In this document: positions 10,718 to 23,490 of the stretch, one piece after another
Position numbering within the stretch: position 1 is the stretch's first letter
Layout: each line of letters starts with the position of its first letter
The notes under the pieces: model-generated
Database searches by the model: none
What the model was told of the DNA's origin: nothing
The model's input: only the letters and a program-made list of their open reading frames with translations
Program-made: the position numbers and the translations under genes
Source of the DNA: Homalodisca vitripennis
Lineage: Eukaryota; Arthropoda; Insecta; Hemiptera; Cicadellidae
Reading direction: 5' to 3'
DNA: 64,000 nucleotides
NCBI RefSeq assembly: GCF_021130785.1
Contig: NC_060213.1
Span: 133,066,001-133,130,000 of the forward strand

Positions 10718-11960
10718 TTTTTTATTTAATTATGAATAAAACTAGCTTATACTGACTCTATTTATTCTGGCCTAAGTAAGAATACTTTTTTCGCGATTAA
10801 AATCTTTGAATCAAAAAACTTTTTCACCGAAACAGTATAAGGTCTTAATATTTGTTATTTGTTCTATTTTTATATGTAAATAAATTTTTCAATTTCAGTT
10901 ACGCATTTATGTACATAGGTCTCACCTGAATGCCTTAGTGGTAGAAGACTTCAGGGTAAAGCAAGAAGCTACATATGAATATGTTTTATTTATTTATTTT
11001 ATTTAATATATATATATGAGTTCAATCCTTAGATATTTAAACAAAACTGTATTTGCGTAACGTTTAACAATTAAAATGTGAATGTTTATTTTATGATTTT
11101 GGCTGCTTCTTTAGCATCAGACTTAAAGAGCTAGAATAAAAAGAACTGGAGTTACATTAAAACCAAGGATAACAAATGGGCTAATAGGCCTGCGTCGGAA
11201 GTTTTCTGTGCTTCTGGCATGTAAGGCATCCTTGAATTTTGAAACTAAACTGTCGAGTATAATTTGTTGTGATTAAAAAGAAATTAAATTAGTATTTTAT
11301 GTTATGTCATGTTAATATATGCATATAACTCGGAAATATGTATTACATAAAGTACTAGTCTTAGAAAATAATCAAAATTGAAAACAGTTTCTAAACAAAA
11401 GTACCCTTGTTTCCCGAAATAGTACTTGTATTTTTGTATTTATAATACATAAACATTAAGTTTAATATCCTAAGTGCAAATATATTTACTAATAAGAACA
11501 TAAAACAATTTAAGAAATAATATAATATCGAAGAAAATATAAAAGACTATTCATTACATTTTAAATACTTATTTTATGTGTAGATAAGAACTACTAAGAT
11601 CATGATATATTGATTTTTATAGTTTGTAACTAGAAGTTAGTAACTTATGAAGTCACAAATTTGAACTAATTTGCAACAAATTATTAATACAATTCATCGC
11701 TTGAGGATTTATGGTTATGAAAATGCTTTGCTAAACAACTTACAAAATGATAACACAGTAAACCAGCACGTTGAATATTTATATTTCCTGTTTTAATTTG
11801 TAAAGAATGAAATAAAGCTTCTTCTCTTGGTTTCTACAACGAGCAATTAGATCCCATTAAAGAGCGTTTATTTCATTGTTATTTATTTAATCACCTTGCG
11901 CAGCTTTCACTTCCTTTTTAATGAGAGCTGAGAAAAACATTAACAGGATTACCTGGGAAA

Positions 11961-12026
11961 GTAAAAGCAATTTGGGCTTTAGAGATAACACAGGGAAATT
12001 AACACAGCCCCGGACTTATAGGATAC
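11961..12026 (+). other. Ultra-similar block shared with 19,614-19,679
   Basis: Sixty-five of 66 positions are identical between the two copies, whereas the rest of the duplicated segments has drifted far more. A flanking zone of about 240 bp is also better preserved than the remainder. The reading frame that starts at an ATG near 11,922 is open in both copies through the block, but several non-synonymous changes just upstream argue against strong protein constraint. Confidence 0.8.
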
Positions 12027-12880
12027 CGGCTCTCTGTGTTATTGGATGGTGTGACCTCAGGTGCAATTTACTGTAATCTTCTACTTCAACTGTACTTTCT
12101 GCCCTTAACATGCAATATAAATTTACATAGTGAAATTTCGTTGCCATATTAAAATTACCTAATGGCACACAATTCCATTATATTATTACATACCTATTAT
12201 TATAATAATAAGTTATGCTACTAGTATATAATCATAATACAGTACACTATCTATACCCTAAAGTCTCTGATATTTTACCTTATCTATACTACTTCTTCGT
12301 AATATATCTGAGTTGGAAAGAAAACGTATTTATATCTTGTAGCTTGAAAACGAATAAATATAATGAAATAGCCTAATGTTTAGTTAAGAATGTGTTATAA
12401 ATTAAGAATTTATAAGTTATTACATATGAAGTCTTAATTATTCCCTTAAATGATTTCCTAGCGTTATTTTAAATGCTAAAAAATTAAAATTATAACAAAG
12501 TACATTGACTTATCTGATATGTAATTAAAAGTTATATTTTGAAAAAAATAAATTTACTACACTACAACATAAACTATTTCAAACGGTTAAGAAATATAAT
12601 AAAGTGTATTATTAGGTTTCCACACTTATTTATTTAAGACCGCCATTTTGTAAAGGCTTTTACCTACATAGTTTTTGATAAACGGCATCATGAGCCAGAT
12701 TATGTTAAAATTAAAATTAAAAACTCACAATTGTCAATAAATCCTGTATCTATGAATACATTTCTATAAGTATGATTAGAATAAATCAATTAATTGTAAA
12801 ATTTTAATATTGACGATATAAGCACTAAGGCGTTAAGATAATATGGCTAGAGTCGACCACTCAAAGTTAGAGTAATTAAT

Positions 12881-13139
12881 TAGGTTATGCAGGCAAAATA
12901 TATATAAGATACGAACATGTTTATTCCCCATTGCTATTTACGTAAGGAATTTTAACAATAATTTAAGAGATTACACACTGCATAAACCAACTGGAGGAGT
13001 GCATTTATAAATTATATGTATTGTCTTTCTTAACTTGTATTTGTTTATAATTTAAAATATCCTCAGGTAAAATTAATATTAAATTAATATAAATTGTAAA
13101 CATATACTATATACTGTAAATCTAGATAAGTACTAAATT
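12881..13139. other. AT-rich DNA, nothing recognised
   Basis: No feature could be supported between the ends of the two duplicated segments. Confidence 0.45.
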
Positions 13140-13490
13140 ATGACTTTCATTTGATCCCAACGAGCTCCTAATTGTTTTATAAAAGTTACGCTATGTATTT
13201 TGGTTAGTCTTGGAAGCATGAATTTAGTTTGCACCATTCATACATAGATAATGTGCTTTACGAGTATAATTTCTCTGTTGTTTCTTCTTTAAACCAAAAA
13301 TAATGATGAGAAACACTTGCAATAAAAGGGAATTTGTTCGAAATCTTACAAACCACTGAAAATACAGTTCATAAAGCTTGTATACACTATGCACTTTTTA
13401 AGTAAAAAACGTATTCTTTAAATTGACAAACTTTTTAGCTATATATTAATCTTGGAAAGTCTACTATACATTAGGCCTATCCATACTACT
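13140..13490 (+). repeat. Internal duplication 2, copy A
   Basis: Collinear with 38,945-39,290. Shared anchors are 'TTAGTCTTGGAAGCATG' against 'TTAGACTTAGAAGCATG', 'GATGAGAAACAC' or 'GATGAGAAACGC', 'ACAGTTCATAA' and 'GTATTCTTTAAATTG'. It has no coding content. In the other copy an hAT element begins a few bases past the end of the shared sequence. Confidence 0.72.
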
Positions 13491-13529
13491 ATTTAAGAAG
13501 CAAATGGTGCACGTCTCTTTGTTTCATGT

Positions 13530-13690
13530 GAGTATTGCTTAATTACGTAAACACTTCTGGACGGATTGGACTGAAATTTTACGTGAACATTCTTCAGGTC
13601 CCTGGTTGATATATGGACCTATTCTTATTTCATAATTCCCTCTAGGCTATGCCCCATTGGTCTCTATAGTTGCATTACAGCAAACCATCA
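13530..13690 (+). repeat. Dispersed arthropod-type repeat fragment
   Basis: The phrase 'CTGGACGGATTGGACTGAAA' followed by 'ATTCTTCAGGTCCCTGG' and 'CCTCTAGGCTATGCCCC' resembles a repeat type that is widespread in arthropod genomes. This is from memory; no second copy was found in the window. Confidence 0.3.
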
Positions 13691-14215
13691 TTTTTACTGC
13701 ATAATAAAATATTCATATAAGACAATTTAAAATGTATTTACCAATATACTTTTATGTATGCGTTTTAACAAATATAAGTGTGCCCTCAGAGTGCTTGGTC
13801 AGTACTTTAATGCATATATAAAAGACTTAGAAAGTTACTATTAAAGACTTTAATACAAATGTAAAGATAAAACGCATGGTAGTTTAAAACCCAGAATACT
13901 ATTTAAATTTATTGTTAAAATTCAGTAAAAAATATGTCTTTTTAATAGTGGAAAGTAATATTGAAAGATGAAAGACATATATAATATAATTAAGGTTGAA
14001 CTATTGCTACAAATAACTATTAACGGATAAAAGTCTTCAATACAAGAAGCATAAAGGATAAAAAAACATATGATTACATGTAAGTGGTGAGGGGATTTGC
14101 TGAAAAGGAAACAAGCAATTGCAGGTATTAGTATCCGTTCCAGCAGAAAGACGTTGTTATAATATATGTCCAGCAGTATTGAGCAAACTTCAATACTGCA
14201 CAATAGAGTACCTTT
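13691..14215. other. AT-rich DNA, nothing recognised
   Basis: A 93-codon minus-strand frame (13,922-14,203) is hydrophobic and cysteine-rich but has no promoter, splice signals or known domain. I do not call it a gene. Confidence 0.45.
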
Positions 14216-14690
14216 ATCAAATCAAATCACGTTTATTTCCATACAAAAATGAAAGAAAAAAGTAAATCTTGTAATGTATTAAAAATGATAACTAATGTAG
14301 CATCTAATTATATAAAACATAAAACAGTATTCTAGTGATACACTTCAAATAGTTAACATTAAATAATTAACGCTAAAATAATATAAAAAAGACTTATGTC
14401 ACCATAACTAAATCTATGTAATGAATAAAGAGATAAATTGAAATATACATATATATATATACATATGCATACATATCCACATACATACACGCATACCTAA
14501 TAAATACATTTTCCATATATTTTTATACTATCTGCAATAACACTCTCATTAAAGGTTTTGAACAATCTGTTAATAATGCAAGTAAAATACACTCTATCAG
14601 TGGGAAAATTCTCGTAAAGAAATGTAATTAAAACTAGAATAGAAAATTAACGGTATTCAAAGTTGATAAACCTGAGTGAAAGGGTGTTTA
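14216..14690 (-). mobile_element. Candidate non-LTR retrotransposon 3' end
   Basis: On the minus strand the sequence ends GGAAATAAACGTGATTTGATTTGAT, written here as GGAAATAAACG then TGATTTGATTTGAT. This is the same tail style as the LINE at 58,990 (ATTGATTTGATTTGA). No coding remnant is visible, so only the 3' untranslated end would be present. A TA/CA-rich tract lies at 14,445-14,490. Confidence 0.35.
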
Positions 14691-15775
14691 ATTATATTTA
14701 CACGCTGATCTGACCAGTAGGGCAGATTAGATTGAAACAGTTCTAGCCAGGAGATAATCAAACGTAACTCACTTTATACCAAATTGGGTTCGACTGCGAT
14801 AAGCTCTAATCACAAAAGAGTCCGTCCCGTTTGTCGATTATTTTAGATGGAATACAATCTAACGTCAAGCAATTTCTCCGGATATGGAAGTGGAATTAGC
14901 GTAAAAACAAAGAAGATACTCAGTATTTCAATGAGTCCTGTATGTTTAATATTGTGTTTCATAAAGTGTTGAGATATGATTTACAACTTCTTTATATTTG
15001 ACAGAGTATCAATAAGCTCGTTAGTAAAATTTCAACATTGAAATTATGTTAATAGTTTTTTATTTTAATTCTTATTTCTTTTTAGTCAACCTCAGATTGG
15101 TTGAACGACAAATAAGTATCAAGTATGTGCAATAACTTTCATTTGTTGTTGTGCTACAACAATTCATATGATTAATATAAAAAAGTGTATTAAAAATTAT
15201 TTAATGTGATTTTAATTTTTTTACTAAGGCTAATAATAATATTATATTTGGTAGAGGACAATTCAAGCTATTTTTAAATGTTTTAATTATTAGGCTGCAT
15301 ATTTTAGTAATTTAACTCATTGGGAGTATTAAATTTTTAAAGGAGCTTTGAATTTTAATAACTAGTTTCACACAACAAACAGAATATATTTTGTTATTAA
15401 TTTCTTGACGAAAATTTGCGCTACTGAAAAGGTTTATTCCTTTTATTTGGAAAACTCTTATTTTAAAACTAATCCATTGGAATTACCTGCATACAAATAG
15501 AGTGAAAATAATCTTACATAAAAAACATTACATCCTTCCGGCAGTTTAAAGAGAAATAAAATTATGGCCACCTACTGAGTTATAGGCTTCAACGACGTTC
15601 AGCCACATACGATTCCTCTGGTTTCCACCGACAATGAAGCTCATGCAAATTTTCAAGCCTATGCGTGGTTCGTTCTCGAGATATATTGCAAACAGTCATA
15701 CAGAAATGAAATTTGGTCAGCCCTTCCAGTGATAGGCTACGCTAACTCTCAGGAAAAAAAGGCAAAGACCAGGCA
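14691..15775 (+). repeat. Internal duplication 3, copy A
   Basis: Collinear with 48,320-49,340. The best conserved part is 14,700-14,920, with 'CAGTTCTAGCCAGGAGATA', 'GATTATTTTAGATGGAATA' and 'CGTCAAGCAAT'. Similarity continues through 'TACATCCTTCCG' (15,530) into a family A copy at 15,575-15,765 that also sits at the matching place in copy B. It has no coding content. Confidence 0.75.
15575..15765 (+). repeat. Dispersed repeat family A, copy 3
   Basis: Landmarks are 'CTACTGAGTTATAGGCTTC', 'GTTCAGCCACA', 'GTTCGTTCTCGAGATAT', 'GAAATGAAATTTGG' and 'GGCTACGCTAACTCTCAGG'. It lies inside duplication 3, so this copy was present before the segment duplicated. Confidence 0.55.
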
Positions 15776-16639
15776 AAGACATGTTACTACAGCGTTATAG
15801 GATAGAACGTAACATGTCGTGGAAATGGAGAAAGGAAGTGGAGTAACGAAGGTCTAATACTTAATACGCCTTAACTATGGTAAGTTAATGTAAATTTGTT
15901 TTGGATTACAGTTTCGTATAACTTTGAAGGGGATTAGGGTATGATGTTTGTGGCTTCATATATCATATATGTATGTATCTTTTTAGGTATCCTTTTTTGA
16001 ATGAATGTTTGTTCCACTAAATAGTAATGTAATGGTATAAACCAATTATAAACAAAAAATACACCAATGCCACAAAATATATGTCAAGATACTTTTAGAA
16101 ATGTTGTAAATATGTAGAAAAAAATAAATATTAGGTTTTTATTTTCAAAATAAGTATAAATCCAAGAGTTTTTATATAGGAGGCCTGCCATTTCGCGTTT
16201 ACACAAATGGAACATTCGCTTTATTTAATTAAGTAAGGCAATTAATAAATAAATACCTAATTCAGTTAAGTAACGAGATATATAAAATTAATATGCAATG
16301 GTAAATTCAATTTGTTGTTTTGAATGCTAAATTGCGATATACGAACAATTCGTATTCATAAAGTATTACACAACAATAGAGAATGGTAATAGAAGTTATA
16401 TTAATAAAAATCGAAGGATCGAAAATGAGAATTGCTTGCAGACCTCAGACTATCATAGATAGAGAATTGCGAGTACGTTTTATTCTGTCATGTGTTTCAG
16501 GGAGCCTTTCCAATCCCTTACCCCAACTTGCAAGGATAATTGTTAAAATGCTGGTGGTCCTGTGATGTTCTGGTGTGAAATACAGAAAAATCGTCAACAA
16601 AGATTAGGGAATAGTGCCTAAGATAATTATGTAAAACTC
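15776..16639. other. AT-rich DNA, nothing recognised
   Basis: A 60-codon plus-strand frame (16,383-16,565) sits in slightly less AT-rich sequence but has no domain or splice context that I recognise. Confidence 0.45.
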
Positions 16640-17587
16640 AATAATAATGAAACACTAAAACATTTTGGTTTTTAGCTACATAATCCGTAATCTAAAACAT
16701 GTATAAGTTATAAAAAAACACGCAATGTTATAACAATTATCAGTCAGCTGAATAGAGGCTGCTGGAAAACATCGTACAGCTGACAAAACATATGCTGCAC
16801 TAAGGGATTAAAATGCTTTTTGCTCCATCCATCCAGCAAAGCACTTTGCGAAATTGTCCTGATTCTCTCGAGCTTCTTGACCTGTACATTATTTTCAACA
16901 TTTTGCGTGAAGATTGGCAGACTAGGAATATACACAAAGCTTAAATAATTTTAGCTGTAAAAACAGTTTTATCGTGACGTTATTGTACGAGTTCTTTTTA
17001 TTTATTGTTAACTGGAAAATGTCTTGATTATACAAAAATACTTTTACACTTTGAGGCAGGAAATTCTTTTTTGGAAATAACATCTTGGACTTAAAAAAAT
17101 ATTTTTATAGTGGTCCTATGTTTATTTTTATATCTCGATAAATGCTTCAACTAACATAAGCAGCAACTCATGAGCATATGTCTCGGTTGAGTGGCTTGGA
17201 AGTACAAGACTTCAGGATAAACTTTTAAGATACATAACATGAGAATTTAAAATTTATTTTAGATAATATTATGAGAATTCAGACTTTAAATATCAAAACG
17301 AAACCATATTTTTTTTTAAGTTTATTTTAATGTAAATGTTTGTTTTATTCTTTCTATTATGTATTTCTAAACTCAGATATAAGAAGATAGAATATATGAG
17401 GCTGGGGTCAAACATAAGAGTAAAACCATAGATGAGAGTGGCTTGTAACGTGTTCTATCCGACCAGGCTTGAATGTTCCTGTACCGGAAGTACTTGAAAG
17501 TTATGCTTGGATTCTTAGTATAAAATGTCGTGTATAATTTACTGTGAATGTTTTAAAATATATTAAAGTTTTAAGTTAACCTATTTA

Positions 17588-18969
17588 CTGCGTTATTACT
17601 CATATATTGAATTTAGGACAATTTAGTTTAGTAAATCTTTTTATTATAATAGTTAGTACAACATACTGAGATTTTGACTTATCTGGATGGCAAATTACCG
17701 ATAAAGTAATTTTTATTTTATATGCGGTAAAATGCACTTTAACAAAATAAGCTTTTATCCATGAAGAGAGGTGGCACCTATAAGGTACGCACACAGTCAC
17801 TGTTTACATTATAATGAAGATCCTCTCTCTTGATGCTGTCACACGTTTCATACTTAAGACTAGAACGATATTGACGAATTTTTTATACTCTATATGTTCT
17901 CTGTGGAACATACATGTTAGACAACGCCTGGAAAGGAAGGAGCAAACTAGGACTAATTATTATACGTTTAAGATCCTTTTCGGAAAACGTGAGACATATT
18001 CAATAAATATTCTGTTACTTAAAGGTTTATTCCAACCCTTTAGTAGCATGTAAGGTTCAGTTTGTCCAGATAAAGTATGTTCTTGAATTTTAGTAACACC
18101 TAATTTCAATAGGTTGTCTGATAATCTCTGATAAATCCATATTAAAAATTTTCAGTTAGACTAGTAAGTGACATTTAGCACATTCAGGTGGACTTTTTGC
18201 ATGTATACTTTAAGAATAACCCAAACCCCCCCCCCCCGATGTTGCCAAAGATGCGATCACTTAAATCATTATTACAATGAAAGTACACGTCAGTATTAAC
18301 ATGCGTTGTTTTAATTTAAAATGTTTTAATAGGTGGTGTAGACAAGATTTTATAAAAGAGGATCTACAATGAATTGGTACTAAGAACAATCCTAAAACAT
18401 TGATTCAGGTATTTCAAGTATAAACAAGGTGAGTTGATAACAATATTGTTCGCCACAACCTCTTCTAAAACAACAGTATTTGCAAATACAAGCTGTAGAC
18501 AATATCCTGCTAACCTGACCATTTAGTGCAGCCAAAATGTGGAGTGAAATTAACCTGTCACCGTTTCAGATTGAGATAATGAATCAAAGTTTGGACTTCA
18601 AATCGTTAAAATAATCAAAAGTTAAAATAATTTAACTGAGTTACAAGTTATTTAATATTTGGGAAAGCGGCTCCCTCGTAGATGACTCTGGCGTCTCCAT
18701 AGACTGATATTGGAGTGGAGTAATATTGCTTGTGTTGGTCCCTTAGGGGGGGAGGGGGCCGTAAAGGTCTCCATTAACCTCTTGGATATGAAGTCGATAA
18801 AAATTCCTGTAGCAAATAGTGCAATAAGTTACCAAATCATTACAAACAGATAATAAAGAAATTTGGTAACCACAAAAAACGATTTATACTAATGAAACTG
18901 TTATACATCAAAATAAATATTTATAAGGTTTCTGTAACGGAATTTAATTACTATATAACAACCTATTTA
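17588..18969. mobile_element. Candidate 1.4-kb insertion with 10-bp direct repeats
   Basis: The sequence AACCTATTTA occurs at 17,578-17,587 and again at 18,960-18,969, exactly at the points where collinearity with copy A of duplication 1 breaks and resumes. The 1.37 kb between is absent from copy A. Inside are a 79-codon frame (17,814-18,053) without a known domain, a decayed Penelope-like end on the minus strand (18,330-18,430), a C12 run (18,227) and a G-rich tract (18,745-18,760). No terminal inverted repeats were seen, so the element type is unknown, and the repeat could be chance. Confidence 0.4.
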
Positions 18970-19613
18970 TTGGGCTTAATTATAAATTGATCATTACAAA
19001 AAGTACTAGATACAAAATAATAAAAAGTCAAAATACTTTGAAAACGATACACTTGGGTCCTGAAATATTATTTGTATTTATGATTCACAAGACAGAAATA
19101 TTAAGTTTGATATTCAAAATATAAGTATACCTAAAAATAAGATCTTGAAAGAATTTGAGAAATAATATAGTATTGAAGACAAGAAAATAATATACAAGAT
19201 TATGTATTACTTTTAACATACTTAAGTTATTTCTATAAAGGACATACTAGGATCACAATTTATGGATTTTTATAGTTTGTAAATAGAACTTATGAACTTA
19301 TAAAGTTATAAAACTTAACAATTTTCAATAAACTATAACTTCATTTCTTTGTTTGAGGATTAATAGTTATGAAAATGTTTTGCTAAATAACTTGAAAGTA
19401 TAGCACAGTAAATCTACCCGTTGAATATTTATATTTCCTGTTTTAATTTGTAAAGAAAGAAACTAGGTTTCTCTTTGATTCCACAAAGAGCAATTATATC
19501 CCATTTAAGAGCGTTTATGTCATCATAATTTATTTAATCACCTTGCGAAACTTTCATTTCCTTTTTAATGAGGGTTGAGAAATACATCAACAGGATTACA
19601 TGGAAAAGTACTC

Positions 19614-19679
19614 GTAAAAGCAATTTGGGCTTTAGAGATAACACAGGGAAATTAACACCGCCCCGGACTTATAGGATAC
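19614..19679 (+). other. Ultra-similar block shared with 11,961-12,026
   Basis: See the partner block for the comparison; the single difference is C here against A there. A 63-codon frame (19,568-19,759) covers it. The frame agrees with copy A for about 40 codons, apart from a 6-bp in-frame insertion, and then shifts. Confidence 0.8.
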
Positions 19680-19878
19680 TGTACCGGCTCTGTGTGTTAT
19701 TGGATGTTGTTCTGACCTCAGGTGCTTTGTTCAACTTGAACTGTATTTTCTGTACTTAACATGCATTATAAATTTAAGTTGTGAAATATCCCAGTCATAT
19801 TAAAATTACTTAACTGCACACAATTCCATTATAATATTACATATAATTGTTCTAATAATGCATTCTAATAATTTACCA

Positions 19879-21085
19879 TCATAATAAAGAGTACTCATTC
19901 ATACTAGGCACTGCTACACTATCTATACCCTAACGTCTCTCATATTATGCATGATCTATACTTCTCTTTAATATAACATCATAATAACGAGTACTCATTC
20001 ATACTATGGCACTGCTACACTATCTATACCCATAACGTCTCTCATATTATGCATGATCTATACTTCTCTTTAATATAACATCATAATAACGAGTACTCAT
20101 TCATACTATGGCACTGCTACACTATCTATACCCTAACGTCTCTCATATTATGCATGATCTATACTTCTCTTTAATATAACATCATAATAACGAGTACTCA
20201 TTCATACTATGGCACTGCTACACTATCTATACCCTAACGTCTCTCATATTATGCATGATCTATACTTCTCTTTAATATAACATCATAATAACGAGTACTC
20301 ATTCATACTATGGCACTGCTACACTATCTATACCCTAACGTCTCTCATATTATGCATGATCTATACTTCTCTTTAATATAACATCATAATAACGAGTACT
20401 CATTCATACTAGGCACTGCTACACTATCTATACCCTAACGTCTCTCATATTATGCATGATCTATACTTCTCTTTAATATAACATCATAATAAAGAGTACT
20501 CATTCATACTAGGCACTGCTATACTGTCTATACCCTAACGTCTCTCATATTATGCATGATCTATACTTCTCTTTAATATAACATCATAATAACGAGTACT
20601 CATTCATACTATGGCACTGCTACACTATCTATACCCTAACGTCTCTCATATTATGCATGATCTATACTTCTCTTTAATATAACATCATAATAACGAGTAC
20701 TCATTCATACTATGGCACTGCTACACTATCTATACCCTAACGTCTCTCATATTATGCATGATCTATACTTCTCTTTAATATAACATCATAATAAACGAGT
20801 ACTCATTCATACTATGGCACTGCTACACTATCTATACCCTAACGTCTCTCATATTATGCATGATCTATACTTCTCTTTAATATAACATCATAATAACGAG
20901 TACTCATTCATACTATGGCACTGCTACACTATCTATACCCTAACGTCTCTCATATTATGCATGATCTATACTTCTTTTTAATATAACATCATAATAACGA
21001 GTACTCATTCATACTATGGCACTGCTACACTATATATACCCTAACATCTCTCATATTATGCATGATTTATACTGCTCTTTTGTAA
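19879..21085 (+). repeat. 101-bp satellite array, about 12 units
   Basis: The palindrome GAGTACTC recurs at 19,889, 19,989, 20,091, 20,192, 20,293, 20,394, 20,494, 20,594, 20,695, 20,797, 20,898 and 20,999, giving a period of 100-102 bp. Units also carry an ATGCAT palindrome and a 'CTATACCCTAACGTCTCTC' block. They are nearly identical. Units 1 and 7 share a variant (AAAGAG with ACTAGGCA) and unit 6 shares half of it, which hints at multi-unit copying. The last unit is the most diverged. The single-copy ancestor-like sequence is at 12,220-12,315. Confidence 0.95.
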
Positions 21086-21650
21086 TATAACTGAGTAGAA
21101 GAGGAAACGATTTTACGTATTTTAGTTTGAAAAAATATTAATATAACGATATAGCTAAATATAATAACTTTAAGTTATTATTGTTCTACTAAAATGTTTT
21201 CTCAGGAATATTTGTAATGCTACAAAAATTAAAATTATAACAAAATTGTTTGACATATGGTATTGTATGTGATATATAATTAAAACTTATATTTCAATTG
21301 AAATAACTACAGTAAAGTATATTTTCTTAAGTAATAAATAACATACAGTATTCTCAGGTGTCCACAATTATTTATTTATGACAGACATTATGCTACGGCT
21401 TTTAATCTACATAATTGTTGACAAAATCATATCATGAGGCAGACTATATGAAAATATAAACGTATGGTTGTTTTCTATACATTCCGTACCTTTAAATAGA
21501 TTTCTGTCTGTATCATTATAAGAAAACAAATAATTGTCCAATTAATTTTACATTGTCTTAAATTGGTTTACTCGGCATTTCAAGGATTGAAATCTACCGT
21601 AGACTTCAAGTAATGGAAGCTCTAAGGTATTAAAAAACAGATATTGTGGC

Positions 21651-23490
21651 AAATGTGGTGTTTGGAATGTTGTAATTACAAATTATTGTAATTTTAAGTT
21701 GGACTATTTTCTGTTAACTCCATTAAGGTGTTTTGGCATGTTGCATTTTAACATGTGATTACGTGTGTTTTTTTAATTTTCAAATTTTTCTTAGAAATAC
21801 AAAATAACACAGGATTTCCGGTGAATTTTTTACAATTCCTCAATTGAACAATTAGTTTCAATTAGCACCATTTAATTTATATATCTATAATATGCACATA
21901 TAAAATATATCTTTATCCTACAAAGTGAGCAAAATTACTTTATAAATACGGCATTGGATTTAGAGAATTTTTTGATATTAAATATATTGTAACAAGTTAA
22001 CAAAAATAGTTTTTTTATCAGACGCCACAATATTTTGGATAACGAAAAGATTTTACCAACGTAAAATATTTACGGTACTTTAACTCTATACATAGTGTAG
22101 CTAGAAAAAATTGAATTTTGTACAATTTTACTTTATAAAGTCTAAAGCTTGTTTCTATGCTAACTTTAACGTTATTGCAATTACTTAGTTTTTATCTAAG
22201 TCTCACGAAAGACATGTACCCTGGTTCTTTCAATAATTGAACCTCCTAGTAATGGTTCACCGACTCCTGATCGCAATGTATGGCAGTACTAATATATCTT
22301 TTATATGAAACATTGAACCTGAAGTAGTTTTAGAGATAACTGGAACAATTGTAGCTTACCACAGTGGTTATTAGCGAAATATTGTTCTTAGTAATTGAAT
22401 TCTGTGATCAATTCCCTTTGTTATAGAAACAAAAATATTTCTTTACCAATAATTGCAAGCATTAATCAATTCCCAAAGTTGATAAATGAAGCTTTACATT
22501 GTGAAAGATATGCTGTCACCTAAATTTACCGTGATAATTGCCAATGGATAAAATATACTATTATTCTATCTTCCAGACCCATTATCAGTCTCTCTTAGTT
22601 CTGTCAATTCATCCTCTATTATTTAAACTTGTTATATTTTCTTTATTGGAAAATGTTGCACGATTTAAACGTACATCTTAAACTTCAGATTTATAGAGCA
22701 AAAATCTTACATTGGAATTGGGTGCCACACTCTAAAATTATTCCCTTCAGTCACATATAACCTCATCCATATGTTTTGAATGAGGCTAGGAGTGGAATGT
22801 AATATAGGAAACACATAACATTCCACCATAACCAAATTCGATATGTTACAGCTACCAAGTTGTGCTCCTCACTTGTTTACTCTCGGTTAATGAATAGTAA
22901 AAAATGAAGCTTGCTAGAAACAATAAATATTTGCTAGCAGCAAGAAAAATCATCCCTTTTTCTATCCTATCATATTCGTTTAAAATTTGTAACTGGATAT
23001 ATGTCGTGGGTTTTCCTTGTTTTTAGTTCATGTCTTGTATTTTTAACAATAAAATTTAGTCTTAGAATTTTGTTATTTTGTTTATAAAACGAAATAGTTA
23101 CTAAAGTTCGTTGATAGAAACTAAAACACACGACAAAAAATCGTTTTTATATCATCCAACAATGGGAATCCAATAAAAATATTGAGATGCAACTGGAAAC
23201 TCTCAGCATATCTCAAACTAACAAGGATATCTTCTCATATCAAATGTGAATGCTGTGTGTTACATCTCAAGAGTACAATGCATACTTGAAATACATTGAT
23301 TCAACATCCGGTGGGTTTCCATTCGTCCATTGTGAAGGTATTTTCCCAACTTGTGTTTGTAAATAGTGGAAGAAACGAATAAATAAATTGTTTACTGTAC
23401 TCTACGATGTATTGTTACACGATAAAACAGAATACAGTGAATAATAATTAATTTTAATAAATATTAATAAAAGTTGTCCAACTGAGTCTG
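21651..23490. other. AT-rich DNA, nothing recognised
   Basis: No supported gene or repeat. Composition is uniform and AT-rich. Confidence 0.5.

Larger units (their letters stand above)
10380..12880 (+). repeat. Internal duplication 1, copy A
   Basis: This segment is collinear with 16,640-21,650. Matching anchors include 'GAAGATTGGCAG' (10,593 and 16,910), 'AGACTTCAGG' (10,950 and 17,210), the strongly conserved block at 11,961-12,026, a single copy of the sequence that became the 101-bp satellite (12,220-12,315), and 'ATCATGAGCCAGA' (12,690). Most of the segment is only moderately similar to its partner, so the duplication is old. Copy A is shorter because copy B gained the satellite array and about 1.4 kb of other DNA. 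A tRNA-like A-box (TGCCTTAGTGG) lies near 10,932. Confidence 0.75.
16640..21650 (+). repeat. Internal duplication 1, copy B
   Basis: This partner of 10,380-12,880 is about twice as long. The extra length comes from two parts: 17,588-18,969, which has no counterpart in copy A and is bounded by the direct repeat AACCTATTTA, and the 101-bp satellite array at 19,879-21,085. Outside these the order of matching blocks is unbroken, ending with 'TCATGAGGCAGACTATATG' near 21,430. Confidence 0.75.

Noticed and set aside
13922..14203. 93-codon hydrophobic cysteine-rich frame
   Set aside because: No splice, promoter or domain support; its composition follows the AT-rich background.
19879..21085. CRISPR array
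   Set aside because: Units are tandem and contiguous with no unique spacers, and the sequence is eukaryotic. The same reasoning applies to the 169-bp and 20-bp arrays.
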